From positions 1-64,000 of the forward strand of contig CAZUGA010000006.1 of NCBI GenBank assembly GCA_964619885.1: 64,000 nucleotides of DNA, written 5' to 3'. This document shows positions 17,201 through 25,897 of the stretch, piece after piece (positions within the stretch are counted from its first letter, which is position 1; every line of letters begins with the position of its first letter). The stretch is from CAZUGA01 sp964619885 (GTDB lineage Bacteria > Pseudomonadota > Gammaproteobacteria > Methylococcales > UBA1147). The position numbers and the translations under genes were made by a program. The notes beneath the pieces are model-generated. The model did no database searches. It saw nothing but the letters and a program-made list of their open reading frames with translations, and was not told where the DNA came from.

Positions 17201-20184
17201 ATTTCACGGCCGGTCCAATCCCGGAAAGATACCGGAACCCAGGGTGGTGCTGCTTTTTCACCAAAGGCCGGATTATTGGGATCAAACTCGTTAGCGAGGT
17301 CGTTCAGCACCATGCCGATGACGTGAGCCGCTTTCGGTACTTGTGTGAAGTAGGCGAAATCGGTTGCCGCATTTTGCCCGTCACCCAAAGAGACCTTTTT
17401 AAGGTCACATAACGGACGATCGGGGCCACCGAAGAACGGCGCTTCGATCAAGTCCGCCGGGTTGATGCCCGCAAGTGGGTTACCCAAAGTATCGGTCTGG
17501 AAGGTCAAATACTGCGGAATCGGGTGCGTCGCTCCAATACACTGCGCCGGAAGTAGCGCCGGATTTGGATTTGGATTATAGGTTTCACCAAAATCGACAT
17601 TCTTGTCTTCCTCTCTGACCAGGATATGACCTACCGGTGTTGAAGATTCGACGATGTACTCGCCAGCTGGAAGGCTGCCGACTTCTGCATTACCAGAGTC
17701 CACGCCACCCGGAAAATAGCTGTCGAACGCATAACCACCATCAAATACAGCCGGGCGAACTTGGTTGAAATTGCGCAGTCCGTCAAAACAATCCGTGGGT
17801 ACACCAGTGTTCGATGTAAACGCCGGGCCTTGACAACCTGTGGGTTGACTGTCATCCCAGCTATCTGTTGAGGTGATTTGAATCGCATCACCGGAGTCGA
17901 ATACTGCCGCTGCATCGCTTACTAAAGTATGGGTAGGATCGTCCTGGTCAATGTCTTCAGCTCCCCTTGGGGCTGATCCATCCATCCAACCGAACGGTAC
18001 GTTATCCACGTCCGCATGTTGAATACCGGCAACGCCGTTGACATCATCGATCTGATTATCGTCTAGTTCGATACAACCATTGCCGTTCCAGTCAATATCC
18101 CCTGCTTCGGCAAGAGGCACTCCAACGGGGCAACCATTTGCTCCGCTCCCTATCGTACTTGCAAAAGGATTGTTATTAATATCGCCATCCGCGTACAGAT
18201 TGAGTACTGCGCGTGGAATGCCTGCTTCCCACGGCTCAAAGGCAGCAAATGCCGGATCATTTTCGGCACGGGTTGATGCGTAATAAACGACACCCGAAAT
18301 TCCTCCATTTTCACCCGGTGCATAGGGTACCTTGCCCCATTCGATATAGTTGGTTTGTCCCAGGAATGTTTGCATGCCTGTGGTTAAAACCACACCGGTT
18401 TCGGTACGGGACAGATTGTCTCCGGTAGTCGGGTTAATGTGAGGTGCCCCTATTCCAGCGGTGGCGCAATTGTCCACACTGTCAGCAACGTCGCCAGCCG
18501 TGCAAAACTGCGGCTGCGGAACCAGGGCACGGTCGTGCGTATCTACACCTGGAATATCTACTACGGTACCGTGTGTCGCACCGGCCGTAGGGGCAATCGT
18601 ACCACCACCGTCGTCGGTTACAATAGTAGCGCCGGTGGCTTTAAGGCCAAGTCCGAAATCCACTTCTGCAACCAACCAGTTAAAAAACGGAAATACCTGT
18701 TCGAAGGTATAAGCTCCGGTAAAATCGGAAACGTTTTCCTGATAAACTACACCGTTTCGAAAACGTAACAGGAAGGCCAGATCATTCAATCCAATTTCAT
18801 CGCCTGCGTTTACGTCGTCACAATCAGCGGTTACACATTGACGTTTGCCGTCTTCGTTAAAATCATAAAAAATGACTGTATCGTAACGTCCAAACCAGTT
18901 GAATACCGGAAGTTCGCCAAGAGCGCACGAACCCGCGCCACCCTGAGGCGTTTTCGGATTTACACAGCCGCCACTTCCGTCAACAGTGAGCGTTGAATTG
19001 GAAATCACGACATTCAAATTGGTATCCCAGATGCTAAGTAAATAGCTACCCGCGGGAAGACCGGGAAGCGAGAAATTACTGTCAACGTCACACTCACGGA
19101 CGTATCGTGTCGTTCCGCCTGTTAGAAGACTATCATTCAAAGCTACCAGACATCCCGGAAAAGGGTTGCCGCTATTTGCGCCAAAGGCGGGCGGGCGGTT
19201 TAAATGGTTGTTTGTTACTGTACCGGTGATAGCTCCACTGACCACGGTACCCGGAGGAGCAATCCGGCCTGCAGTGGCGTCGTCTTTGTGTACAAAGCCA
19301 ACAAATACGTGGTGTCCTGGTGGACCGAATTCAACAAAGAAACTCGGTTCATTGGCCTTAACCCAGGCATCGACAACTTTTGTTCCTTCTATCGTCGAAG
19401 TTTGTACCCAATCACTATTTGCGGGAGGTACGATTTGGATGCCATATTTACCCGGCGCGAGATTCTGAATCCGCGCGACACCTTCAGGAGAAAATTTAAT
19501 ATCGCCATCGCCAAGGGACGTAACGTTACCGGTAATTGGATCATAGACAGTACCCAGCGGATTTCCAAAGGCGTCGGTGACGGCGACACCTGAAGTGGCG
19601 CCATAGCCGCCGCCTGCATCTTCAAGAATGATCTTGAAACCGTTATCAACACCCGTCGGGGAGGCATCTATACCACTCTCAAGCGGCAAATCGGGCGCAC
19701 CATTGACCGGTGAATTATCCTCGAATAAAAATATCGAGATTTGCGAGGTTGGGAGTGGCAATGCGCTGACGACCACGTCGATGTCTTTGCCTGCTCCGAA
19801 TCCCACGGGGATTGCCGCACCCCCCAGGGTATGGCCATCATAGGGCAAAACCGATAGGAAATAGCGTACAGTCGAATCCGGTTGCGTAATCGTCGCGGTT
19901 GCACCGTTTTCCTCACCCTGCGTCGCCACCGGATGATGACTGGTGTGGAACCTCAGCGCTTGAGGGGGATCCGCAGGTCCATTGACTGTACCGGGAACTG
20001 AGTTGTGCGTTCTGTCCTCTTCAAGTTGCCAGCGGAAGCCCGATACTGGGCCTCCGTCTTGATCGACGACATTTACTGTAAATGCATGAGCACTTACTGA
20101 GATACAGAAGCTCAGCAGGACGGTTACCGCGGTCCCGGCCCAGCCTCTAATCCCTGCACCATATTTTGGTATCTCTATTTTCAT
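14290..20184 (-). CDS. Giant secreted beta-helix protein with dockerin-like C-terminus
   Basis: 1964 residues. A strong AGGAGG lies 5 nt before the ATG, and the signal peptide ends SAHAF. The first ~1000 residues are carboxypeptidase-regulatory/SdrD-B-like beta modules (repeated LPAGxYxL and DxNxDG patterns, SLPAGEYIVE). Around residue 1120-1230 is an IPT/TIG-like stretch. From ~1235 (PIQDAIDLAQDGDLIMIAPG) to ~1800 come right-handed parallel beta-helix repeats with asparagine ladders (ISNNRLVGN, ITNNRICGN). The end has a TSP3 repeat and two dockerin-like loops (DFDNNGTVNFGDIT, DLDLNGTVNFGDIT) finishing PGPSGL. It is the first gene of the oxidase operon. I infer a structural or carbohydrate-binding scaffold; no active site is recognisable. 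Confidence 0.85.
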   Translation of the reverse strand: MKIEIPKYGAGIRGWAGTAVTVLLSFCISVSAHAFTVNVVDQDGGPVSGFRWQLEEDRTHNSVPGTVNGPADPPQALRFHTSHHPVATQGEENGATATITQPDSTVRYFLSVLPYDGHTLGGAAIPVGFGAGKDIDVVVSALPLPTSQISIFLFEDNSPVNGAPDLPLESGIDASPTGVDNGFKIILEDAGGGYGATSGVAVTDAFGNPLGTVYDPITGNVTSLGDGDIKFSPEGVARIQNLAPGKYGIQIVPPANSDWVQTSTIEGTKVVDAWVKANEPSFFVEFGPPGHHVFVGFVHKDDATAGRIAPPGTVVSGAITGTVTNNHLNRPPAFGANSGNPFPGCLVALNDSLLTGGTTRYVRECDVDSNFSLPGLPAGSYLLSIWDTNLNVVISNSTLTVDGSGGCVNPKTPQGGAGSCALGELPVFNWFGRYDTVIFYDFNEDGKRQCVTADCDDVNAGDEIGLNDLAFLLRFRNGVVYQENVSDFTGAYTFEQVFPFFNWLVAEVDFGLGLKATGATIVTDDGGGTIAPTAGATHGTVVDIPGVDTHDRALVPQPQFCTAGDVADSVDNCATAGIGAPHINPTTGDNLSRTETGVVLTTGMQTFLGQTNYIEWGKVPYAPGENGGISGVVYYASTRAENDPAFAAFEPWEAGIPRAVLNLYADGDINNNPFASTIGSGANGCPVGVPLAEAGDIDWNGNGCIELDDNQIDDVNGVAGIQHADVDNVPFGWMDGSAPRGAEDIDQDDPTHTLVSDAAAVFDSGDAIQITSTDSWDDSQPTGCQGPAFTSNTGVPTDCFDGLRNFNQVRPAVFDGGYAFDSYFPGGVDSGNAEVGSLPAGEYIVESSTPVGHILVREEDKNVDFGETYNPNPNPALLPAQCIGATHPIPQYLTFQTDTLGNPLAGINPADLIEAPFFGGPDRPLCDLKKVSLGDGQNAATDFAYFTQVPKAAHVIGMVLNDLANEFDPNNPAFGEKAAPPWVPVSFRDWTGREIVRVYTDEFGQYNALLPSSFTANVPSPSGYSPNMLTACMNDAGPIDDPANPGNTIIDPYFNRQMSQFCYTFQFMPGGTTILDTPVVPVAAFARNGTFPVDCELQDQTPAIYSASRAGGNGPLVQPGDTLNIISAGVLDVPNPKYDGLAGVQPLKIQRDYGFGTGTGTVELVPLSGGTSTTLALSGGWSDGAVNAVVPAIAAGEYQLRLSHTNGNSTDPAVTVTVVADINNPGFGVHNVQPSTVPGATPIQDAIDLAQDGDLIMIAPGVYEELVWMYKPVKLQGWGPYSVTINARKSPSEKLQDWRNKLKIELAGDTTTTDDDQFCLIEDQDPLGFNAANNEPELFQFMEGAGITVVGDCDQNTTTTQLAWTAGQARIDGLAITGSDSGGGIFAAQHANNLVISNNRLVGNVGNFGGGITVGNGKKVFNGAFVDNVNENLVINHNLVIENGAIDGAGAGISLYTGADNYRITNNRICGNFTQGNGAGIGHLGLSDGGFIQNNKVLFNQSFQQASEVNGGGILIAGDRVGVPFPAGTDPLLTVGAGNVTIRENLIQGNQAGAGDGGGISLLNINGEEVADNLTNTPPTLPTDPVEWFKVDIFNNIIVNNLSGLAGAGISIQDAIDVRIIHDTIANNDSTATTLSAFSAAAPQGPTLIQPAGIVSHTHSARLIALGAGVVGDFSDPEILNSIIYGNRSFCWGATAFDQLGFPTTFGLQTASATDCGGLSDNEDLAVLPRGSGFQLNPMTSDLSVDAGILGVVYDLSNLFVDPVFDTPYPTTDAGQTINQPEATIPQTAAAFDEGGNFIDVRFGPLEPTGNYHLDGTSPMINAGDIAALTGAGISNDIDFEVRPQGTAGNVNMDIGADEAGSLTIPPPPAVIDTDGDGVADSSDNCLNVANPGQEESDGDIYGDACDGDFDNNGTVNFGDITILLGLQGQAGPKGDLDLNGTVNFGDITVLLGLMGNPPGPSGL
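14293..14570 (-). other. Dockerin-like/TSP3 module, copy in the giant protein
   Basis: Third copy of the shared module, residues ~1873-1964. The two loops are 27 residues apart as in the protease copy, and the terminal GPSGL is identical to the protease copy. Confidence 0.65.
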
Positions 20185-21059
20185 CCGTTCCTCCTAAGGA
20201 AGTTACTATTAATTGTGATCTTCTTTGCGCTTACTATTCCTTGATAACGCACTTATTGTGTTGGAGTAAGTCCGTACAAATGCGTATAGAATCTTTTAAT
20301 ACTTGCGCTTGATCATTTCTGGACCGGTGTTTTGCCAACCATATATAGTTATTTAACACTAATATCTGTCCTAGTCGGTTTGGGTCTAAATCAATCATTT
20401 TTCTACCGATCGTATTTGCGTATATCGAATTGCTTTTCCGTCTAAAATTGCGTTTCCTGTCACAGACGAAATCGCAAATAATGCACCACATCTATATTTT
20501 CGTTTATAGTTCAGTGAGTAAGGTTCAATTCCGGAGTTAGTGCAGCTCGTCTTTGTAAAACATGCTGACAGTGCACGAACTGAAGGCTGATGACCCATGT
20601 CCCCAATGCTCCGGGAACAACCTAAATACGGGAAACGTTTGATTTCCCATAGATTCTCACAAGTTTTTTGCTGCGAGCCCCGGCGTGTCCTTACGCGAGT
20701 GTTATGTCGTATATCGATGTACTTGCAGTTAGCTCATACCATATAGTTTTAGCTATAGGGTTGTTATAGGGGGTAGACAGTAATAAGGCCGTTAAAAACC
20801 CTACTTTGGGGTCGGCAAAGGGTAGGGTGGGCAGGATATCTATAATTTGTTACAGACCTTAAAAAAATATCAATTGAATAAATTCAATCAAATACGAACT
20901 ACTCAAACAAAAATCCGGGTTTTGCTAAGTTTGCCAATAGGGTCGGGATAATTTTGACGTGAACCGTGGATTAAAGGGTGGCATTTTGGCGGATTGGGCG
21001 GGTTTAAGTCTGGCAGAGGGTGCGGCAGTATCCGTTCTACCTGTTGTTTGTCGATTCAA
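20185..21059. other. 875-bp intergenic region upstream of the oxidase operon
   Basis: This should carry the promoter and regulatory sites of the operon starting at 20184. Short open frames here (for example on the minus strand at 20234-20491) have no recognisable features and no good ribosome binding site. I see no clear sigma-70 or sigma-54 promoter. Confidence 0.4.
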
Positions 21060-22238
21060 TTACCGGGAATTCCCGAAGGGTTTGGCCAGCGGTTCGCCGA
21101 CAAAAATTCCCTGTCCTGGCCATGCGACGCTTTTCCAATAGGCTTCGATTAAAGAGCTGCCGCGAAGATAATTCAACATGATGATTCCCGGGTTGGGAAA
21201 TTTTTGCGGAAAATTGCACGGTTCTATGACCGCACCGTAACTACCCGTCACACCAGCCTCCAGCCATCGTAATATACTCATTTGTCGGCTATCAGTTAGC
21301 ATTCCGCCGGTCGATGTTAGATGGTCGGCGATGGCTCCGGGTAGGAACCGATTGGACTTGATATTCGGGACAGACTTTAAGCCGGTAAAGTAAAACATCA
21401 CATCTGATTTGTTTTGGATCGAATCGGCGTTAACAACATGAGTATCCCAGAATTTGTCAAAATATTTTTTAATCGCGGGAAACGAGCCGGACCTGGAACT
21501 GCGCGCCCGGTCCGATGTCGTTACTAAGTATGCTTTCCCGGTGGGAAATGTGTAATCTGATGCGATGCCGCGATCGATAAGTTGTCGGACGTCTTCAAAG
21601 CTGCTACCGGCCAAGGTCATCGTAGGGCGCCAGCCATAATCGTCGTATGGATAGTGACTTTCAGAGTTATAGTATGGGTTGCTGAGGGTCGGATTACATT
21701 TGTTAGCGCAAAATGCGTCGTTGTATCCCGCCGCAAACGCCGTGGTAATGGACATGCAACCGACTCGATAAGGTTTGCTCCAAGTTAATACATACGCTTG
21801 AACCGATTTTGGGGTTTGCTGTTTAATTGATTCGATGAGCTGATTAAACACGCTCGGAGGCATGATTGTTCCGCTGACTTTGAAGCGAATGCGCACAATA
21901 TTTTCGCTAGGAATCTTTCTTGCCCGTTGGTAGTAATCGCCGATGCGCTGACTCATAGGGCTCAGGTCGTTAATGATAATAGCGATATCGTGCGCGTTAA
22001 ACCCTGGTTGAGTGGTTAATAACCTATGTGTTGCAGCGGCTTCGGCCTGTGGGGATATTAAATATGTTGTCGATGCGATAAACATCCAGAAATAGACACA
22101 TAACCTCCGGTGACTGCGTTGTGAATATCTTGTCTGCGTTGCGTTATTCAATAATGATTTGAGCTTTTTTTGTGTTTGTCCTAAGCATTTTTGATTTAGT
22201 TCGCCTGGGTTTTTGGATCTAGCACTGGAATAGTCCAT
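21060..22238 (-). CDS. Secreted protein of the TIGR03790 type
   Basis: 392 residues from the ATG at 22238 (AAGG six nt upstream). An in-frame TTG at 22331 would add 31 residues that look non-coding. A signal-like hydrophobic segment (VYFWMFIASTTYLI) ends near PQAEA, about 67 residues in, so the true start may be later still. Conserved-looking stretches include DIAIIINDLSPMSQRIGDYY, RKIPSENIVRI, YVLTWSKPYRV and GVTGSYGAVIEPC. They resemble, from memory, the uncharacterised TIGR03790 family of secreted proteins. No enzymatic residues are established for that family. It may be cotranscribed with nothing nearby, since its neighbours on both sides are far away. Confidence 0.75.
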   Translation of the reverse strand: MDYSSARSKNPGELNQKCLGQTQKKLKSLLNNATQTRYSQRSHRRLCVYFWMFIASTTYLISPQAEAAATHRLLTTQPGFNAHDIAIIINDLSPMSQRIGDYYQRARKIPSENIVRIRFKVSGTIMPPSVFNQLIESIKQQTPKSVQAYVLTWSKPYRVGCMSITTAFAAGYNDAFCANKCNPTLSNPYYNSESHYPYDDYGWRPTMTLAGSSFEDVRQLIDRGIASDYTFPTGKAYLVTTSDRARSSRSGSFPAIKKYFDKFWDTHVVNADSIQNKSDVMFYFTGLKSVPNIKSNRFLPGAIADHLTSTGGMLTDSRQMSILRWLEAGVTGSYGAVIEPCNFPQKFPNPGIIMLNYLRGSSLIEAYWKSVAWPGQGIFVGEPLAKPFGNSR

Positions 22239-23367
22239 TCCACACCTTATATATGGGTTCAAAATATGAACATTACCAAAACTGGTATAGTTTTGTGCTG
22301 ATTCTGGTTTATTTCGAATCCAGTTTTTCAAGGGCGTAAACGGTTGATTGCGAAGATGGGTTGATTGTGGCTTGATGCACTGAATACCGTCTATCGTTTT
22401 TATGGTATCAATATTAGAATCGGTCTAGTAAAAAAAGCTGACAAATTTAGAAAGAGTATTTCGAACTATCGTGGGGTAGTTCGTTAATTTGGCGGTGTTG
22501 GACGAATTCCGTATATTTTGGGTCGCCGCTGCAACTCGCCAAACTACTACCTATTATCTGAATCCGTGACTTCTATGCGGATAATAGAGTGTAAGATATT
22601 GGTTCCACAGGGGGAATAAAAAAATCTTAGCTTCACTCCACTGTTAAGCGGGCATTTTTTTAACCGGCGTGGAATCAAGAGCTTGCGCCGTGTGCCGTAG
22701 TGGAGTCACGGATTGAAGTATTATTCAAGGGTAAAAAAATGAGGAAACAACAACTCTATTTTCTATGGAGTATTGGGAAATTCGATTGTAAACTGCATTT
22801 TACACATTCAACCGAATTTACTTAGATATTCTGAGTATTCTTAAGGCCAAGTTACTGTTTTTGATCGAACAAAAATTGCTTTGCACCAGACTAGTTTTCC
22901 CTAGACTAAACTGCAATTCGGTCCGAGCGATTATCGGAAATTTATAATCTGATTTGGTTGACTTATACATTGGCAGGTATCGGTATTCATGAGTAATTAA
23001 TAACAAATTTGATGCAAAAGAGGGAGTTTTTAAAAGTAAAATACTGTATTCACCCCATTCGGTTTAATTACTTTCGTTGTATTGTAGGCTTATGGAAGCT
23101 TGAACTATTGACCCAATACCTTGCGGAGCTAGTCTGCCGATGGGGTGTATGGTTTCTATCCGCCATGGAAAGTGGAGCCGTAGGACGATCGGGACACATA
23201 TGGCTGTCCCATAGACTCGTCGATTTGGAAAAACGAACAGTGCTAAATCTATCGCGAGATCGAGGTGCGTTTGTTCTCTAAGTAATTTGTAGGGAAGTAC
23301 GAGTCCACAGTAAAACGAAGCTACAATCCGAATGACTAGTTTTATTTCGGATCTTTGGAGTTTAATC
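22239..23367. other. Intergenic region between divergent genes
   Basis: About 1.1 kb of non-coding sequence separates the minus-strand gene at 21060-22238 from the plus-strand gene at 23379. A hairpin (CGAACTA at 22462-22468 with TAGTTCG at 22477-22483) is the only clear structure. Short open frames at 22818-23281 lack supporting features. Confidence 0.4.
22462..22483. terminator. Hairpin in the divergent intergenic region
   Basis: A 7-bp perfect stem extended by a G-T and a G-C pair to 9 bp, followed on the plus strand by TTAATTT. It could end a transcript or be a regulatory structure; no gene ends immediately before it. Confidence 0.25.
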
Positions 23368-23379
23368 ATGGGGGAGTAA
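23368..23379 (+). promoter_or_regulatory. Three-codon leader ORF with stop-start overlap
   Basis: TTTGGAG lies 7 nt before an ATG at 23368 that opens a three-codon frame (ATG GGG GAG TAA). Its TAA overlaps the ATG of the next gene as TAATG. The arrangement places the best ribosome binding site before the mini-frame, so translation of the 23379 gene may depend on termination-reinitiation. Confidence 0.4.
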
Positions 23380-24233
23380 TGAATACTCGAAGCGATTTGT
23401 TTTTGACGACTACCTTTGTACTGGTAGCAGGTATTTCAACCTCGCATGCGGCGGCGGTGTTATTCAGCGAAACATTCGAAGGCGTCGATACCGGCTATTA
23501 TACCGCGCCCAGCGGGATAGGATGCTTTCATAGTATACAAACCGGTGTGCCTACCGCAGGTGGCGGTACGGGTATTAATGGGGCTGATCAAAACTGGTAC
23601 GGAGCACGTTTCGAATATCCGGATAATGGGTCTATCCATCAAGATATTGGTGTGCAAGAATTTGGGGGAGGAACCCGTTCTGGTTACAATCCGACTCATG
23701 TTGGCCTAATAGAAGACGATGCGGGTCTGATGTTTAGACTCGATACATCGGGTTACGAAAATATCAATCTCAGTTTTGATTGGCGCACATTTGTAGCGGG
23801 TAGTAACGATCGTTTTGTGGCTGGATATTTTGTCGGTGACTTGCTTGATGGCCTTTCTGAAGAACAGCCGGGTAGCCGTACTTATGATTTGCGAAATGGT
23901 GCACACGGTGGGGCGGATGGCGCGTACAATTGGAATCCACTCAACGGTGGTGGAAATACCGGAAATTGGAATGAAATCTTACGTGGAACACGAAGCAATA
24001 GTTGGAATACCGAGACGATTGAGCTGGCACTCGCGAGCGATCAATCAGAAGTCTGGGTCGCATTCTGGTTGGATGGTGGGGAACACGACATCGGAAAGTT
24101 CGACAACGTAATAGTAACGGGAGAATTGATTTCTGAGATACCAATACCGACCGCGTTTTGGTTGTTTGGGTCGGGTTTATTGGGCCTGGTAACTATTTCG
24201 CGTCGCCAGGTATGGAAAAATCTAGTATCTTGA
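23379..24233 (+). CDS. Exosortase substrate, secreted PEP-CTERM-type protein
   Basis: 284 residues from the ATG at 23379. It has a signal peptide ending SHAAA, then an acidic, glycine- and aromatic-rich beta domain (~240 residues; LSFDWRTFVAG, VWVAFWLDGGEHDIGKFDNV) reminiscent of lectin-like beta-sandwich folds. The C-terminus is IPIPTAFWLFGSGLLGLV followed by TISRRQ, a textbook exosortase sorting signal of the VPxPAxxWLFGSGLLGL kind. A GGGGGAG lies very close to the ATG. It would be exported, cut and anchored or released by the exosortase encoded at 44255. The specific function of the beta domain is unknown. Confidence 0.85.
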   Translation: MNTRSDLFLTTTFVLVAGISTSHAAAVLFSETFEGVDTGYYTAPSGIGCFHSIQTGVPTAGGGTGINGADQNWYGARFEYPDNGSIHQDIGVQEFGGGTRSGYNPTHVGLIEDDAGLMFRLDTSGYENINLSFDWRTFVAGSNDRFVAGYFVGDLLDGLSEEQPGSRTYDLRNGAHGGADGAYNWNPLNGGGNTGNWNEILRGTRSNSWNTETIELALASDQSEVWVAFWLDGGEHDIGKFDNVIVTGELISEIPIPTAFWLFGSGLLGLVTISRRQVWKNLVS

Positions 24234-24388
24234 AAATCTTAATTTATTGGCTGCGCAATAAAATCGCGATTTGTTTCGAATCATTTTGGCATCCGAACTG
24301 AAGGAACGGTGCGTGAGGTGAATTCGTACTAAAAGAAGATGGTTGTCGCTATCCAGAAAATTATGAGAGGAAGGAGCGGACCGCGTGT

Positions 24389-24536
24389 CTTAGAACCTGT
24401 TCAAGATTTTGATCAAGGGATGCAGCGCAAGGCAAAAGTGGACGATAATACACAGTTTGCTGGAATCTGTGAGTGTTTTGAGCCCGCTTTTGACACAGCG
24501 ATGCGCTTTTCAGCGAGATCTTGAATAGCTTCTAAG
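24389..24536. mobile_element. MITE-like palindromic element
   Basis: A 148-bp sequence with 19-bp terminal inverted repeats (24389-24407 and 24518-24536, 17 of 19 matching) and weaker subterminal pairing inside (CAAAAGTGG against CCGCTTTTG). It encodes nothing convincing. Size and structure fit a non-autonomous miniature transposable element; no target-site duplication could be defined and no transposase is present in the window. Confidence 0.55.
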
Positions 24537-25085
24537 AAGATTCTGCATAGTCGATTCCCCGGTTTCTGTTGAAGCGAACCACAGAAAAAATTGATTTAGT
24601 GCGAGTTAAGCCCGCTAGGTATTCGCATTAATCGGCTTCCCCATCTCACCTAAGGGATTCTTACCGTTCTCGGAAAAGCTAGTTTTGAGGTCTTTGGATC
24701 GAAGGTCATCATTTCTTGTATCATCCCAATGGTTGGTCGACGCTAATTTCGGTTCACGTTGGCTAGTTCTCTCATCCATACTTTATGGGATTTCGACCTC
24801 AATCAACAGCAATTGGTCAGTTTGTTGTAGTATTGCTTCAGACCTGTAAAGATTTCCGCTAGCTATTAAAGACTTTGTTAGGGCCGGATTGGGCGGATTA
24901 GGCCCGTGGAGTGAGATCAAAGTTCCAATATTTGGGAAGTAAAATAGATCGTTGTACTCCTAATTAGCGATGGACCACCTTGACAAATCCCGTTAACGTT
25001 GATGATCGATTTTTTGGTAGAAAAGAGCAACTAAGTATTAATCGAGGCCGACCTTTTTGGTTTTAAACCTCCCAGGAGTATGCGA
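24537..25085. other. Non-coding region upstream of mntA
   Basis: Contains copy A of a repeat that recurs after hepT (24661-24680 and 24808-24843). Otherwise no gene is visible. The mntA promoter should lie near its end. Confidence 0.4.
24661..24843. repeat. Direct repeat, copy A (left of mntA-hepT)
   Basis: Two blocks, a 20-bp block (24661-24680, starting TTACCGTTCTCGG) and a 36-bp block (24808-24843), separated by 127 bp. The same blocks recur at 26011-26075 in the same orientation, with only 9 bp between them. Confidence 0.75.
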
Positions 25086-25496
25086 ATGCGATCAATAAGT
25101 CAGTCAGATGATAAAAAGATCCAACAATTAAAAAAGGAGCTGGAACAGGATTCTGAAGTTCACTTGGCAATACTGTTCGGCTCTTACGCAAAAGGAATTG
25201 TAAGACCTGAAAGCGACATTGACATAGCCATCAAATTAGACACGCCTTTGGTGGAAAATAAAAAAATGCAACTGGTTCAATTATTGGCACAAATATTCGG
25301 TACAGCGGTCGATCTGGTGGATCTGCGCAATGTGGGTGAGCCTCTGCTGGGCCAGATAATTAAATACGGCAAATTAATCAAAGGAACCAAACGGGATATT
25401 ACTGAACAAGCGTTAAGAAATGTATACGATAATGAAGACTTCCTGCCCTATGTTAAAAGAGCATTGCAGCTTCGGAGGGCTCGATGGATCAAATAG
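25086..25496 (+). CDS. mntA: MNT-domain nucleotidyltransferase antitoxin (MntA)
   Basis: 136 residues. The fold is the minimal nucleotidyltransferase with GSYAKG then two aspartates (SDIDIA), matching GSx10DxD; these form the metal and nucleotide site. Known MntA proteins act as antitoxins that AMPylate the partner HepT toxin on a tyrosine. The ATG at 25086 is chosen because AGGAG lies 7 nt before it; the ATG two codons earlier is too close to that site. It overlaps hepT by 13 bp, so the two are translationally coupled. Function is assigned from motif and pairing with HepT. Confidence 0.88.
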   Translation: MRSISQSDDKKIQQLKKELEQDSEVHLAILFGSYAKGIVRPESDIDIAIKLDTPLVENKKMQLVQLLAQIFGTAVDLVDLRNVGEPLLGQIIKYGKLIKGTKRDITEQALRNVYDNEDFLPYVKRALQLRRARWIK

Positions 25497-25897
25497 TTCT
25501 AGAAAAAAAAGTGGACTCAATTTTGCGCTGTTTAGAGCGGATTGAAAGTAAATTGCCTAAAACTAAAAAAATGTTTCTGCTGGATCTGGATGCTCAGGAT
25601 GTTATTGTTCTAAATTTGACTAGAGCAATACAATTGTCAGTTGATTTGGCAATGCATATATGTGGAGATTCGAGAGGTGCAATTCCTCAAACAATGGGGG
25701 AGGCATTTGATCGATTACTGCAACTTGAAGTATTAACGCCGACTTTGGCTGCCAAAATGAAAAAATCAGTAGGTTTTAGAAATATAGCCATACATAATTA
25801 CACCGAAATGGACCTGAGTTTAGTGTATACCATTGCCAAAGAACACCGAATGGATTTTGTAGAATTTTTAAAGCAGATTGATACACATAGTGCTTAA
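25484..25897 (+). CDS. hepT: HEPN-domain toxin (HepT)
   Basis: 137 residues, mostly helical. The HEPN RNase motif R-x4-H-x-Y is seen at Arg99, His104 and Tyr106 (FRNIAIHNY). In characterised HepT proteins this is the RNase active site, and the tyrosine is the residue AMPylated by MntA. GGAGG upstream inside mntA gives a good ribosome binding site. The pair sits between direct repeats (24661-24843 and 26011-26075), which suggests it arrived as a cassette or was framed by a duplication. Confidence 0.88.
   Translation: MDQIVLEKKVDSILRCLERIESKLPKTKKMFLLDLDAQDVIVLNLTRAIQLSVDLAMHICGDSRGAIPQTMGEAFDRLLQLEVLTPTLAAKMKKSVGFRNIAIHNYTEMDLSLVYTIAKEHRMDFVEFLKQIDTHSA

Noticed and set aside
20234..20598. Minus-strand frames upstream of the giant gene
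   Set aside because: No recognisable domain, no good ribosome binding site, unusual composition for a protein; treated as intergenic.
22818..23281. Short frames in the divergent intergenic region
   Set aside because: No homology-like motifs, poor starts, overlapping frames on both strands.
24339..24524. 61-codon plus-strand frame
   Set aside because: It lies inside the MITE-like palindrome and is not a plausible protein.
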